Shown here one piece after another: positions 42,870 through 53,794 of a stretch of DNA of 64,000 nt. This DNA comes from Tropicimonas_B omnivorans (GTDB lineage: Bacteria; Pseudomonadota; Alphaproteobacteria; Rhodobacterales; Rhodobacteraceae): the NCBI RefSeq assembly GCF_031846565.1, contig NZ_JAVRHL010000001.1, positions 558,001 to 622,000 on the forward strand, read 5' to 3'. The position numbers and the translations under genes were made by a program. A model generated the notes under the pieces. The model searched no databases. It worked only from the letters and a program-made list of their open reading frames with translations, and was not told the DNA's origin. Positions within the stretch are counted from its first letter, which is position 1; the number at the start of each line of letters is the position of its first letter.

Positions 42870-45014
42870 ATGGCCGAACGGTCTTTCAAGAAAGAAGTCG
42901 AGCAGCTCAGGATCGGCGCGGGCGAGACGTTCCGCGGCGAGGGCATTCTCGCGATCACCAAGGCGCTGCTCGAAAACGGCGTGGGCTATGTCGGCGGCTA
43001 TCAGGGTGCTCCGATCTCGCACCTGATGGACGTGCTCGCCGATGCCGAGGAGCTGATGGGCGAGCTTGGCATCCGGTTCGAGGCGAACGCCTCCGAAGCC
43101 GCCGCCGCCGCCATGCTCGCGGCGTCCGTCCACTACCCGATCCGCGGCGCGGTGACATTCAAGTCCACCGTCGGCACGAACGTCGCCTCCGACGCCCTGG
43201 CGAACCTCGCCTCGGGCGGTGTGACCGGCGGCGCGCTCATCATCGTCGGCGAGGATTACGGCGAAGGTTCCTCCATCATGCAGGAGCGGTCCCACGCCTT
43301 CGCGATGAAGTCGCAGATCTGGCTGCTCGATCCACGCCCGAACCTCCCCTCGATCACGGATGCGGTGAAGCACGGCTTCGACCTCTCGGAGGCGTCCAAT
43401 ACCCCCGTCATGCTGCAGGTGCGGATCCGCTGCTGCCACGTGCACGGCGCGTTCGAGGCGCAGGACAACGTCTCGCCGTCCCTCACGGTGAAGGATGCGC
43501 TGAGCAATCCGCGGCGCGAGACGGACCGCATCGTCCTGCCGCCCGCCTCCTTCAAGCACGAGCACGAGAAGATCGAGAAGCGGTGGCCCGCCGCGCTCGA
43601 TTACATCCGCGAGAACAAGCTCAACGAGCGGTTCGGCCCGGAGAAGGAGAAGGTCGGGATCGTGCTGCAGGGCGGCATGTACAACGGCGTCATCCGCGCG
43701 CTTCAGCGGCTTGGCCTCGCCGACGTGCACGGCGATACAGATATTCCGCTCTACGTCCTCAATGTCGTCTATCCGCTGGTCGAGGACGAGTTCATCGATT
43801 TCTGCGCGGACAAGGATGCCGTCCTGATCGTGGAGGAGGGGCAGCCCGATTACATCGAGCAGACGCTGCGCTCCATTCTCCACAAGCACGGCGACCCGGT
43901 GAAGGTGTCCGGCAAGGACGTCCTGCCGATGGCCGGTGAATATACCGGTCAGGTCATGCTGGAAGGGATCGAGAGCTTCCTCGTGAAGCATGGCGGCGAT
44001 CTGCTGCCCGATCGCGGCCGGGCGCCGAATCGTCCGCCAGAGGTTCCGGATCTGTCGGAGGTCGTCCCCGGCCGCCCGCCCGGCTTCTGCACCGGCTGTC
44101 CCGAGCGCCCGATCTTCGCGGCGATGAAGATGGTCGAGGAGGAGATGGGTCCGCACCAGATCACGGCCGATATCGGCTGCCACCTCTTCTCCATCATGCC
44201 GCCGTTCGAGATCGGCGGCACGACGATGGGCTACGGCCTCGGCCCCGCGTCCAACGCCGCGTTCGACGGTGGCGGCGAGCGGCGGCCGATCTCCATCATG
44301 GGTGACGGCGGCTTCTGGCATAACGGCCTGTCGACCTCGGTCGGCAATGCCGTGTTCAACAAGTCCGACGGCGTCATCATGGTCGTCGACAACTACTACT
44401 CCGCCGCGACCGGCGGGCAGGACATCCTGTCGAGCCGCGCGAAGAACGACACCAAGGCGACCAACAACCCGATCTCGAAGGCGCTCAAGGGTGTCGGCGT
44501 CGGCTGGGTCCGTCAGATCGACCGCACCTACGATGTCGGCAAGATGCGGGACACCCTGCGCGAGGCGCTGACGACGGATCACGAAGGTCCGAAGGTGATC
44601 GTGGCCTCCTCCGAATGCATGCTGAACCGGCAGCGGCGCGAAAAGCCGCTGATGGCCAAGGCGATCAAGGAGGGCCGGCGCGTCGAGCGTCCCAAATTCG
44701 GCGTGGACGAGGAGGTCTGCACCGGCGATCACGCCTGCATGCGGCTCTCGGGCTGCCCCTCGCTCACGCTGAAGATGCCGGACGATCCGCTCAGGGACGA
44801 TCCCATCGCCCATATCGACCAGACCTGCGTCGGCTGCGGCAATTGCGGCGAGGTCGCCGACACGGCGGTGCTCTGCCCGTCCTTCTACCAGGCGGACCTC
44901 GTCCATAATCCGGGCAAGACCGAGCAGCGCATGGCCCGGTGGCAAAAGGGGATCATCACATGGCTTCAGGAGCGGCGCGCGGGCAAGCGTCTGGCGCGGG
45001 AGGCGGTGCGATGA
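42870..45014 (+). CDS. iorA: Indolepyruvate ferredoxin oxidoreductase, alpha subunit
   Basis: Thiamine-diphosphate enzyme of 714 aa that oxidatively decarboxylates indolepyruvate or other arylpyruvates to the acyl-CoA. The N-terminal pyruvate-binding domain (GYVGGYQGAPISHLMD, EANASEAAAAAMLA) is followed by the ThDP half (CTGCPERPIF, IMGDGGFWHNGL, VVDNYYSAATGGQ). A C-terminal ferredoxin-like domain carries CTGDHACMRLSGC and CVGCGNCG for 4Fe-4S clusters. It is coupled to the beta subunit by ATGA. Confidence 0.92.
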   Translation: MAERSFKKEVEQLRIGAGETFRGEGILAITKALLENGVGYVGGYQGAPISHLMDVLADAEELMGELGIRFEANASEAAAAAMLAASVHYPIRGAVTFKSTVGTNVASDALANLASGGVTGGALIIVGEDYGEGSSIMQERSHAFAMKSQIWLLDPRPNLPSITDAVKHGFDLSEASNTPVMLQVRIRCCHVHGAFEAQDNVSPSLTVKDALSNPRRETDRIVLPPASFKHEHEKIEKRWPAALDYIRENKLNERFGPEKEKVGIVLQGGMYNGVIRALQRLGLADVHGDTDIPLYVLNVVYPLVEDEFIDFCADKDAVLIVEEGQPDYIEQTLRSILHKHGDPVKVSGKDVLPMAGEYTGQVMLEGIESFLVKHGGDLLPDRGRAPNRPPEVPDLSEVVPGRPPGFCTGCPERPIFAAMKMVEEEMGPHQITADIGCHLFSIMPPFEIGGTTMGYGLGPASNAAFDGGGERRPISIMGDGGFWHNGLSTSVGNAVFNKSDGVIMVVDNYYSAATGGQDILSSRAKNDTKATNNPISKALKGVGVGWVRQIDRTYDVGKMRDTLREALTTDHEGPKVIVASSECMLNRQRREKPLMAKAIKEGRRVERPKFGVDEEVCTGDHACMRLSGCPSLTLKMPDDPLRDDPIAHIDQTCVGCGNCGEVADTAVLCPSFYQADLVHNPGKTEQRMARWQKGIITWLQERRAGKRLAREAVR

Positions 45015-46633
45015 ACGATCTCGCCCTCACCCCGAAGGCGCCGGACGTCCGTCTCGGCGACATCATCAAGCTTGCCGTACTCGCCGTGGGCGGTCAGGGC
45101 GGCGGTGTGCTCTCCAACTGGATCGTCGATCTCGCGGAGCGCAACGGTTACGCGGTGCAGGCCACCTCCGTCGCCGGCGTCGCCCAGCGGACCGGCGCGA
45201 CGATCTACTACATGGAGATGATGCCGGAAACCGGCCGGACCCCGGTCTTCGCCCTCGCGCCGGCGGAAGGCGATGTCGACATCCTCATTGCCGCGGAAAT
45301 GATGGAAGCGGGCCGGGCGATGATGCGCGGCTTCGTCACCCCCGACCGCACGACGCTCATCGCCTCCTCCCACAGGGCGCTGGCGACGTCGGAGAAGATC
45401 CATCCCGGCAGCGGCATCGCGGACAGTGCCGCCGTGCGCCGGGCTGCCGCCGAAAGTGCGCGCAACTTCATCTGTTTCGACATGGAGGCGGTTGCGCGCG
45501 AAGCGGGCTCGGTCATCTCCTCCAGCCTGTTCGGGGCGCTGGCGGGATCGGGCATGCTGCCCTTCGAGCCGGAAAGCTACCGCGAGACCATCCGAGCCTC
45601 GGGCCGCGGCGTCGATGCGTCCATCGCGGCCTTCGACGAGGCCCGCGTCGCTGCCGAGGAGCACCGCGCTCCAAAGGCGCGCGAGGTGGACGACGCGCCG
45701 GAGCCGGGCGGCGTCCTGCCTCCCGCGGCGACGCCGGTCGAGGAGCATATCGAGCCCGAGCCGATGGCGGGGCCCGAGAAGATGCTCGGCGAATGGCGGG
45801 ACCTGTCGGCTCGCGCCGACGCCTTGCCGGAGCCGGTCCTGCCCTTCGCCCGTGCCGGCCTGAAGAAGGTGGTGGATTACCAGGATCTCGCCTACGGCAC
45901 CGAGTACCTCGATCGCCTGGACGAGCTTCTGCAGAAGGATCGCGCCGCGGGCGGTGAGGAGCACGAGTTCGACTTCACCGCCAACGCGGCGAAATATCTC
46001 GCCAACGCCATGAGCTACGACGACATCCCCCGCGTCGCCGACCTCAAGACGCGAAAAGGGCGGGACGCTCGGATCTCCGAGGAGATGCGTGCCAGCGACG
46101 GAACGCTCATTCAGGTGACCGAGTACTTCCATCCCCGCGCCGAGGAGATGGTGAGCTTGCTGCCCGCCGGTCTCGGCGGTTGGATCGAGTCCAGACCGAA
46201 GGTGTTCGCCGGCATCGACAAGCTGGTGAACAAGGGGCGCCGCCTCAGGACGGACCGGCTGCCCGCATTCCTCATGCTCTACACGGTCGCCGGGTTCCGC
46301 CGTATCCGCCGCCGCTCTCTTCGCCACAAGCGGGAGATGGCGCATGTGGACGAATGGCTGGGCGCGGCGACCTCGCGTCTGACGGGTGACTACGCACATG
46401 CCACGGAGACGCTGAAGGTCCGGCGGCTCATCAAGGGCTACAGCGACACCCATGCTCGCGGCGTCGCGAAGTTCGACCGGGTGATGTCCGGCGCGGCTCT
46501 GGTCGAGGGGCGGGACGATGCGGCGGCCTGGACCGCGCGACTGCTGACCGCGGCCCTGAAGGATCCCAAGGGCGAGGCGCTCGACGGCGCGCTCCAGACC
46601 GTCCGCTCCATGACGACGGCAGGGCAGGCCTGA
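45011..46633 (+). CDS. iorB: Indolepyruvate oxidoreductase beta-family subunit, long form
   Basis: A 540-aa partner of the alpha subunit. Residues 10-200 are the gamma/beta domain with AVGGQGGGVLSNWIVD and ATSVAGVAQRTGATIYYMEM. Classical IorB proteins end near 200 aa; here about 340 more residues follow, matching the long-form DUF6537-type extension found in aerobic proteobacterial homologues. The linker at 215-255 is Pro/Glu/Ala-rich. Function of the extension is not known to me. The gene ends convergent to the LLM oxygenase. Confidence 0.9.
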   Translation: MNDLALTPKAPDVRLGDIIKLAVLAVGGQGGGVLSNWIVDLAERNGYAVQATSVAGVAQRTGATIYYMEMMPETGRTPVFALAPAEGDVDILIAAEMMEAGRAMMRGFVTPDRTTLIASSHRALATSEKIHPGSGIADSAAVRRAAAESARNFICFDMEAVAREAGSVISSSLFGALAGSGMLPFEPESYRETIRASGRGVDASIAAFDEARVAAEEHRAPKAREVDDAPEPGGVLPPAATPVEEHIEPEPMAGPEKMLGEWRDLSARADALPEPVLPFARAGLKKVVDYQDLAYGTEYLDRLDELLQKDRAAGGEEHEFDFTANAAKYLANAMSYDDIPRVADLKTRKGRDARISEEMRASDGTLIQVTEYFHPRAEEMVSLLPAGLGGWIESRPKVFAGIDKLVNKGRRLRTDRLPAFLMLYTVAGFRRIRRRSLRHKREMAHVDEWLGAATSRLTGDYAHATETLKVRRLIKGYSDTHARGVAKFDRVMSGAALVEGRDDAAAWTARLLTAALKDPKGEALDGALQTVRSMTTAGQA

Positions 46634-46654
46634 GCCCGCCCTGCCGACCCCTTC

Positions 46655-47767
46655 TCAGGCGGGCGCCGTCACCTTCGGCGCCGGCCTGAGGCCCCTCTCG
46701 GCGAGCAGCGGCATGACCCGGTCGCGGAAGAAGGGGAACTCCTCGGCATAATCGAGGAAGGACATCGTCGAGCCTGCGAATCCCGCGTCGGCCAGCGATG
46801 CGATCCCCTCGGCGACCTGCTCCGGCGTGCCGACGAGGGGGAAACCGCCATGGCCGGCGGCCATGCGGTCCCGGATGAGGGCGAGCAGATCGTGCGGGAA
46901 GCTCTGGGCATTCGCGAATTGCAGGTCGACGAGGTTGTCCACCGCCTCCCAGTCCGCGTTCTCGCTGGCATACCACTCATGCTCGCGTCTGGCCTCCGCC
47001 TCGGTCTCCCGGCAGCAGATATGGGAGAAGGTCAGGACGCCGATCTTGCGGCCCTTCTCCAGAGCCTGGTTCTTCAGCTCCTGCACCTCGCCGCGGCTGC
47101 GCTCGAGGTCGATCGCCGGTGTGAAGAGGTAGTCGGCGTTGCGGGTGGCGAAGTCGCGCCCGAGGCCGGAGCCGGCGGCGTTCAGGATCGGCGGGCGACC
47201 GTCCACCGGACGGGGTGCGCCGAGGATGCCCTTCAGCTTGAAGAAGTCGCCCTCCCAGTCGAACCGGTCCTCGGAGGTCCAGAGCTTGTCCACGATGGAG
47301 AGCCATTCCTGCGCGTAGGCGTACCGCGTCTCGTGATCGTGCGGCAGGTCGAGGCCGAGCGCCTCGTATTCGGGCCGGTTCCAGCCCGCCACGACGTTGA
47401 GCCCGATGCGGCCGCCGCTGATATGGTCCGCAGTGACGATCTGCTTGGCGACGGCGACGGGATGGTTCGCCGCGGTGTGCATGGTGGCGAAGACGGTGAT
47501 GTTCTCCGTCTTGGCCAGAAGCCCGACGGCCCAGGTCAGCGTCTCGAGGACGTTGTGGTGGAAGTCGGTCTCGCCGCCATAGCCGATCCAGCGGGCGATC
47601 GGCAGCATGAAGTCGACCCCGGCCTCGTCCAGCATCCGGCCGAGGCGGAGATTGTTATCCCACGAATTGTCCCAGCGGCGGTCGACCTTCGTCACCGTCA
47701 TGCCGCTGGAGCAGTTCGAGGAGAATGTACCAAGCTTGAAATGATCGGACGAAAGAAAACTGCGCAT
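46655..47767 (-). CDS. LLM-class flavin-dependent oxygenase
   Basis: A 370-aa member of the bacterial luciferase-like monooxygenases, FMNH2-dependent, related to pyrimidine oxygenase RutA (shared LPIARWIGYGGETDFH, LETLTWAVGLL, SGGRIGLNVVAGWNRPEYEALG). The substrate may be a cyclic amide or N-heterocycle by analogy, but this is not proven. ATG 47767 is preceded by GGAGGG. It is the last gene of a leftward operon after thioesterase and RidA, as RutA goes with RutC. Confidence 0.9.
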   Translation of the reverse strand: MRSFLSSDHFKLGTFSSNCSSGMTVTKVDRRWDNSWDNNLRLGRMLDEAGVDFMLPIARWIGYGGETDFHHNVLETLTWAVGLLAKTENITVFATMHTAANHPVAVAKQIVTADHISGGRIGLNVVAGWNRPEYEALGLDLPHDHETRYAYAQEWLSIVDKLWTSEDRFDWEGDFFKLKGILGAPRPVDGRPPILNAAGSGLGRDFATRNADYLFTPAIDLERSRGEVQELKNQALEKGRKIGVLTFSHICCRETEAEARREHEWYASENADWEAVDNLVDLQFANAQSFPHDLLALIRDRMAAGHGGFPLVGTPEQVAEGIASLADAGFAGSTMSFLDYAEEFPFFRDRVMPLLAERGLRPAPKVTAPA

Positions 47768-47815
47768 GTGACCCTCCAATTCTTATGAATAGAGGGTCAG
47801 CGTAAGCGCAGGTCC

Positions 47816-47829
47816 TTCAAGCTCAAAGC
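47816..47829. promoter_or_regulatory. MarR-type motif, copy a
   Basis: TTCAAGCTCAAAGC, in the 67-nt gap between ridA and the LLM gene, fits the shared motif TTCARGTNTAAARC at 12 of 14 positions. Weakest of the full-length copies by context, because it lies inside an operon. Confidence 0.35.
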
Positions 47830-47834
47830 TTTAT

Positions 47835-48236
47835 TCAGGAGCTCGGCAGAATGGCGGTCGCTTCGATCTCGATCTTCGCCTCGTCTTCAACCAGGGCGGA
47901 TACGACCACCATGGTCATCGCCGGGAAGTGATAGCCCATGATCTCACGGTAAGCCGCGCCGACCTCCTTCTGGTGGGCGACGTATTCGGACTTGTCGGTG
48001 ACGAACCACGTCAGCCGGCCGATATTCTCGACCGTGCCGCCGGCGGCCTCAACCACGTCGCGGATGTTCGCGAGAGCCTGCTTCATCTGGCCGATGAAGT
48101 CCTGCGCCTCGAAGACCTGATCCTTGGTCCAGCCGATCTGGCCGCCGACGAGCAGGATGCGCCCCTCGGAGACGATGCCGTTGGCGTAGCCTTTCGCGGG
48201 TTTCCAGCCTTCGGGTTGAATAGTGATGGTGCTCAC
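47835..48236 (-). CDS. RidA-family protein
   Basis: A 133-aa RidA-family protein (RutC-like branch). It contains YANGIVSEGRILLVGGQIGW, QMKQALANIRDVVEAAGGT, the PAMTMVVVSALVEDEAKIEIEATA C-terminal half and no catalytic Arg at the usual R-VEI site, so its role may be binding or hydrolysis of a different adduct. It starts at a GTG that overlaps the thioesterase stop. Confidence 0.87.
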   Translation of the reverse strand: MSTITIQPEGWKPAKGYANGIVSEGRILLVGGQIGWTKDQVFEAQDFIGQMKQALANIRDVVEAAGGTVENIGRLTWFVTDKSEYVAHQKEVGAAYREIMGYHFPAMTMVVVSALVEDEAKIEIEATAILPSS

Positions 48237-48652
48237 GCGTCCCCCTCCATGTAAGTGGTCAATGTCGCGCGCACCTTGTCCTGCCAGGGCTCGGCGCGCA
48301 TCGAAGCGAGGCGGACGCAGACGATGGTCCCCTCGGCGGTCATACGGGGCTCCCCGGAGCCGGACGCGGCGATTCGCAGATCGCAGGAGCTGGTGCCGAT
48401 GCGTTTCACCTGAAGCGTCCAGTCCAGTTCGTCGCCGAGCCGGGAGGCCTTTTCGAATTCGGTCGTGATGCGGCCCATGGGCACGCCCATACCGTCCTCG
48501 GAATGCATTCTGGCGAAGGACCAGCCCACCGCCTCGTCGAAGAAGGTCTCCACCACGGCGTTAACCATCTCGTAGTACCGCGGGTAGAACACGATCCCGG
48601 CGGGGTCGCAGTGCTGGAACAACACCTTGGTTTTCATCTCGAAGATTGCCAT
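48233..48652 (-). CDS. Acyl-CoA thioesterase, 4-hydroxybenzoyl-CoA type
   Basis: A 139-aa hotdog-fold thioesterase. The active-site helix FQHCDPAGIVFYPRYYEMVN with its Asp is characteristic of the 4-hydroxybenzoyl-CoA thioesterase family. It likely frees an aryl acid from its CoA ester, as expected next to the aryl-CoA monooxygenase it diverges from. ATG 48652 is chosen; upstream in-frame residues are low-complexity. Confidence 0.9.
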   Translation of the reverse strand: MAIFEMKTKVLFQHCDPAGIVFYPRYYEMVNAVVETFFDEAVGWSFARMHSEDGMGVPMGRITTEFEKASRLGDELDWTLQVKRIGTSSCDLRIAASGSGEPRMTAEGTIVCVRLASMRAEPWQDKVRATLTTYMEGDA

Positions 48653-48736
48653 GGCCGCGGCCTCGTCCCGTTCTCTTTTCTGAAGGGCCGGTGACCCGCT
48701 CCCTTGCCGGACCGACAATTCCCGAGGCGGGCCCGG

Positions 48737-48766
48737 ACTTCAAGTGTAAAACTTTAGACTTGAAGT
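48737..48766. promoter_or_regulatory. Large inverted repeat with MarR-type motif, copy b
   Basis: ACTTCAAGT and ACTTGAAGT are perfect 9-bp arms around a 12-nt centre. Inside lies TTCAAGTGTAAAAC. It sits in the divergent promoter of the thioesterase operon and the aryl-CoA monooxygenase, 55 nt before the latter's ATG. A strong regulator-binding candidate. Confidence 0.65.
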
Positions 48767-48820
48767 TTCTCGCGCTTCCCCCGAACATCGCAGGCGACAC
48801 GAGCCCAAGGAGTGCGCGCG

Positions 48821-51105
<2,285 letters not shown>

Positions 51106-51109
<4 letters not shown>

Positions 51110-51855
51110 CGGATCTGTCCGGCAAGACGGCCCTCGTCACGGGCGGGGGCACCGGCCTCGGCGCCGATCTCGCGCGCGGCTTCGCCGAAGCCGGCGCGAC
51201 GGTCTGGATCGCCGGGCGCAGGCGCGGTCCGCTCGACGAGGTCGCCGGGACTCATCCGAACATTCGCCCCGTCGAGGCGGATGTGACGGACGAGGCCTCC
51301 GTGCGGGCCATGTTCGATGAGGCGGGTCCGTGCGAGATCGTGATCGCGAATGCGGGCACCTCCGCCAGCGCGCCCTTTGCGAAGACGGACCTGACGACGT
51401 TCCGCCAGATGGTTGACGTGAACCTGACCGGGGCCTTCCTCACCTTGCGCGAAGGGGCGGCCCGGCTGGAGGGCGCGCCCTGGGGCCGGCTGCTCGCCGT
51501 TGCCTCGACCTCGGGTCTCAAGGGGTACGCCTATGCCTCCGCCTACGCGGCGGCCAAGCATGGCGTCGTCGGGCTGGTGCGCTCCGCTGCGCTGGAACTG
51601 GCCCGCACCGGCATCACCGCCAATGCGCTCTGCCCCGGCTTTCTCGACACCGAGATGACGGAGCGGTCGGTGGAGAACATCGCCGGGAAGACCGGGCGCA
51701 GCCCCGAGGAGGCGCGCGCCCAACTCGAGAAGATGAGCCCCCAGCGGCGCCTCACCCGTCCGGACGAAGTGACCGCCGCCGCCCTCTGGCTTTGCGGACC
51801 GGGCAGCGAGGGTGTCACCGGCCAGTCCATCGCCATCGCGGGCGGCGAGGTCTGA
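51106..51855 (+). CDS. SDR-family oxidoreductase
   Basis: A 249-aa short-chain dehydrogenase with TGGGTGLGADLA, NAGTS and catalytic SAYAAAKHG. Its gene overlaps the stop of the aryl-CoA monooxygenase-reductase, so it probably acts on the alicyclic keto or hydroxy CoA product of that enzyme. That is inference from coupling, as the substrate cannot be read from the sequence. Confidence 0.88.
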
Positions 51856-51858
51856 GGC

Positions 51859-52275
51859 TCACTCCTCGGCGGGATCGAGATACCGCTGGAGGCCCTGGCG
51901 CATGTCGTCGGGCCAGGGAAGCGACTTGTGGGTGTCCGTGGAGGTCAGCACGACCCGTTCGGACACCTTCCAGATCGCCTCGCCCTTGACCCGCGCGATG
52001 GTTTCCAGATCCATCGAGGAATTGCCGATCCGGCGGATGTGCATCGAGAAGTCGAGCATGTCGCCATAGAAGGCCGGCTTGTAGAATTCGATGTTCATCT
52101 TCAGGACCGGCATCCCGAGGTTGCGTTCCAGCATGATCTCCTTCCAGGTGATCCCGATCGACGCGAACATGGCTTCGTTCACGTCCACCAGCATGGAGAG
52201 GTAAGCGGGGTGGTAGGCGATCCCGGTCAGGTCGCAATCGCCGAAGCGCATCGGTTTGGAAATCTCGAACGGCAT
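51859..52275 (-). CDS. Acyl-CoA thioesterase family protein
   Basis: A 138-aa hotdog-fold thioesterase (MRFGDCDLTGIAYHPAYLSMLVDVNEAMF in adjoining parts, where the Asp is the catalytic residue of the 4HBT family). It is related to, but clearly distinct from, the thioesterase at 48233. It is convergent with the SDR and divergent from the cupin, with a 229-nt divergent promoter region. Confidence 0.88.
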   Translation of the reverse strand: MPFEISKPMRFGDCDLTGIAYHPAYLSMLVDVNEAMFASIGITWKEIMLERNLGMPVLKMNIEFYKPAFYGDMLDFSMHIRRIGNSSMDLETIARVKGEAIWKVSERVVLTSTDTHKSLPWPDDMRQGLQRYLDPAEE

Positions 52276-52307
52276 GGGCTCAGTCCCTCTTTGTCATGGC
52301 AAATTCC

Positions 52308-52320
52308 TTCAAACATAAAC
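52308..52320. promoter_or_regulatory. MarR-type motif, degenerate copy
   Basis: TTCAAACATAAAC lies 33 nt before the leftward thioesterase gene and is a partial match to TTCARGTNTAAARC. It shares the divergent region with a better copy at 52426. Confidence 0.3.
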
Positions 52321-52425
52321 TACAGAGCCGCCCGCAGTGCCAGCGTTTCCTCCGGCAATCGGGCGCCCTAAGGCGCCATTGTGCTGAAGGTAACGGGATC
52401 CCTTGAAATGAGGGACGAAAAAGAG

Positions 52426-52439
52426 TTCAAGTTTAAAGC
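52426..52439. promoter_or_regulatory. MarR-type motif, copy c
   Basis: TTCAAGTTTAAAGC matches the motif TTCARGTNTAAARC at all positions and lies 66 nt before the cupin gene, first of the cupin-FAH-SDR operon. Confidence 0.55.
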
Positions 52440-52504
52440 ATAATTTCAGCGGCCTCGCGCCCGCCGGCGCCGGCCTCAGACCACTTCCGAGGAGGAGCCC
52501 TACC

Positions 52505-52930
52505 ATGGCCGAACACGACGTTCCCGTTATCACCCGCGCCAACACCTATGGCGAACAGACCGGACAATCCGGCGATTGCGTGCGCAAATCCGGCGTCAGC
52601 CCGCAACACACGCCCGCCACGAAGATCTGGTTCGGCCAGGTCTCGAACGCGCCGGGCCACCGCTCCCCGCCGCACCACCACGAGGAGGCCGAGACCGGCG
52701 GCTATGTCCTGCGCGGCCACGGCCGGATCTACTACGGCAAGGACTACAAGGAATACATGGACCTCCACGAAGGGGACTTCGTCTTCGTTCCGCCCTTCAT
52801 GCCCCATGTCGAGGTGAACATGAGCACGACGGAAGAGCTGGTCTGGCTCACCTGCCGCACCCCCGACAACCTCGTGAAGAACCTCGAGGATGTTCCGGAC
52901 GAGCAGCTCGAAGGCTATCGTCGCTCCTGA
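52505..52930 (+). CDS. Cupin-domain protein
   Basis: A 141-aa single-cupin protein. Motif 1 reads HRSPPHHHEEAETGGYVLRG (two or three metal-binding His and a Glu) and motif 2 is DFVFVPPFMPHVEVN with a further His. It could be a small ring-cleaving dioxygenase or an isomerase; gentisate dioxygenases are about twice as long with two cupins, so that assignment is not supported. Opens an operon with the FAH-family hydrolase 21 nt on. Confidence 0.85.
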   Translation: MAEHDVPVITRANTYGEQTGQSGDCVRKSGVSPQHTPATKIWFGQVSNAPGHRSPPHHHEEAETGGYVLRGHGRIYYGKDYKEYMDLHEGDFVFVPPFMPHVEVNMSTTEELVWLTCRTPDNLVKNLEDVPDEQLEGYRRS

Positions 52931-52951
52931 TCCCTGCTCGAAAGACACAAC

Positions 52952-53794
52952 ATGAAACTCGTTAGATTTGGTGAGGCCGGGGACGAACGCCCCGGCCTGG
53001 TGGACCGCGAGGGCAAGATCCGGGACATCTCGGACGCCGTGGCGGATATCGCGGGGGATGTCCTTTCTCCCGAGGGTCTCGCCCGCCTCGCCGCCCTCGA
53101 TCCGTCCGATCTGCCGCTCGCGCCCGAAGGGGCCCGCCTCGGCGCGCCCGTGGCCGGCGTCGGCAAGATGCTCTGCATCGGCCTCAACTACGCCGACCAC
53201 GCCCGGGAGACCGGCAAGGAGCCGCCCGCCGAGCCCGTGGTCTTCGGCAAGGCGACGACGGCGATCTGCGGCCCCTACGACAATGTCGAGATTCCCCGCG
53301 GCTCCGACCGCACCGACTGGGAGGTCGAGCTCGGAGTGGTGATCGGCACCCGTGCGAAATACGTGGACGAGGCGGACGCCCTTTCCCACGTCGCGGGCTA
53401 CGTGCTGGTCAACGACGTCTCCGAGCGGCGTTTCCAGTCCGAGCGCGGCGGCCAGTGGATCAAGGGCAAGAGCCACGACACCTTCGCGCCCATCGGCCCC
53501 TGGCTCGCCACGGCCGACGAGATCCCGGACCCGCAGGAGATGGACCTCTGGCTCGATGTCGACGGCGAGCGTCGCCAGACCGGCAATACCCGCACCATGA
53601 TCTTCGGCGTGGCCCACGTGGTCAGCTATCTGTCGCAGTTCATGACGCTGGAGCCGGGGGACATCATCGCGACAGGCACGCCTCCGGGCGTCGGCCTCGG
53701 GATGAAGCCGCCGACCTTCCTGCGCGAGGGGCAGGTGGTTCGCCTCGGCGCCGAGGGCCTCGGCGAGCAGCAGCAGACCATGGTGCAGGCATGA
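52952..53794 (+). CDS. Fumarylacetoacetate hydrolase-family protein
   Basis: A 280-aa FAH-fold enzyme, of the group that contains ring-fission hydrolases, isomerases and diketo-sugar-acid hydrolases. Metal ligands are seen in DWEVELGVVIG (Glu), with GLNYADHARETG and the C-terminal GDIIATGTPPGVG. The gene order (cupin, FAH, SDR) suggests it cleaves a beta-diketo acid produced upstream. It is coupled to the SDR by ATGA. Confidence 0.9.
   Translation: MKLVRFGEAGDERPGLVDREGKIRDISDAVADIAGDVLSPEGLARLAALDPSDLPLAPEGARLGAPVAGVGKMLCIGLNYADHARETGKEPPAEPVVFGKATTAICGPYDNVEIPRGSDRTDWEVELGVVIGTRAKYVDEADALSHVAGYVLVNDVSERRFQSERGGQWIKGKSHDTFAPIGPWLATADEIPDPQEMDLWLDVDGERRQTGNTRTMIFGVAHVVSYLSQFMTLEPGDIIATGTPPGVGLGMKPPTFLREGQVVRLGAEGLGEQQQTMVQA

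Noticed and set aside
42180..44945. 921-codon minus-strand frame
   Set aside because: It lies opposite the indolepyruvate oxidoreductase alpha subunit, with Arg/His-rich composition typical of GC-driven shadows.
52505..52930. Gentisate 1,2-dioxygenase
   Set aside because: Those enzymes are bicupins of about 350 aa; this protein has one cupin and 141 aa.
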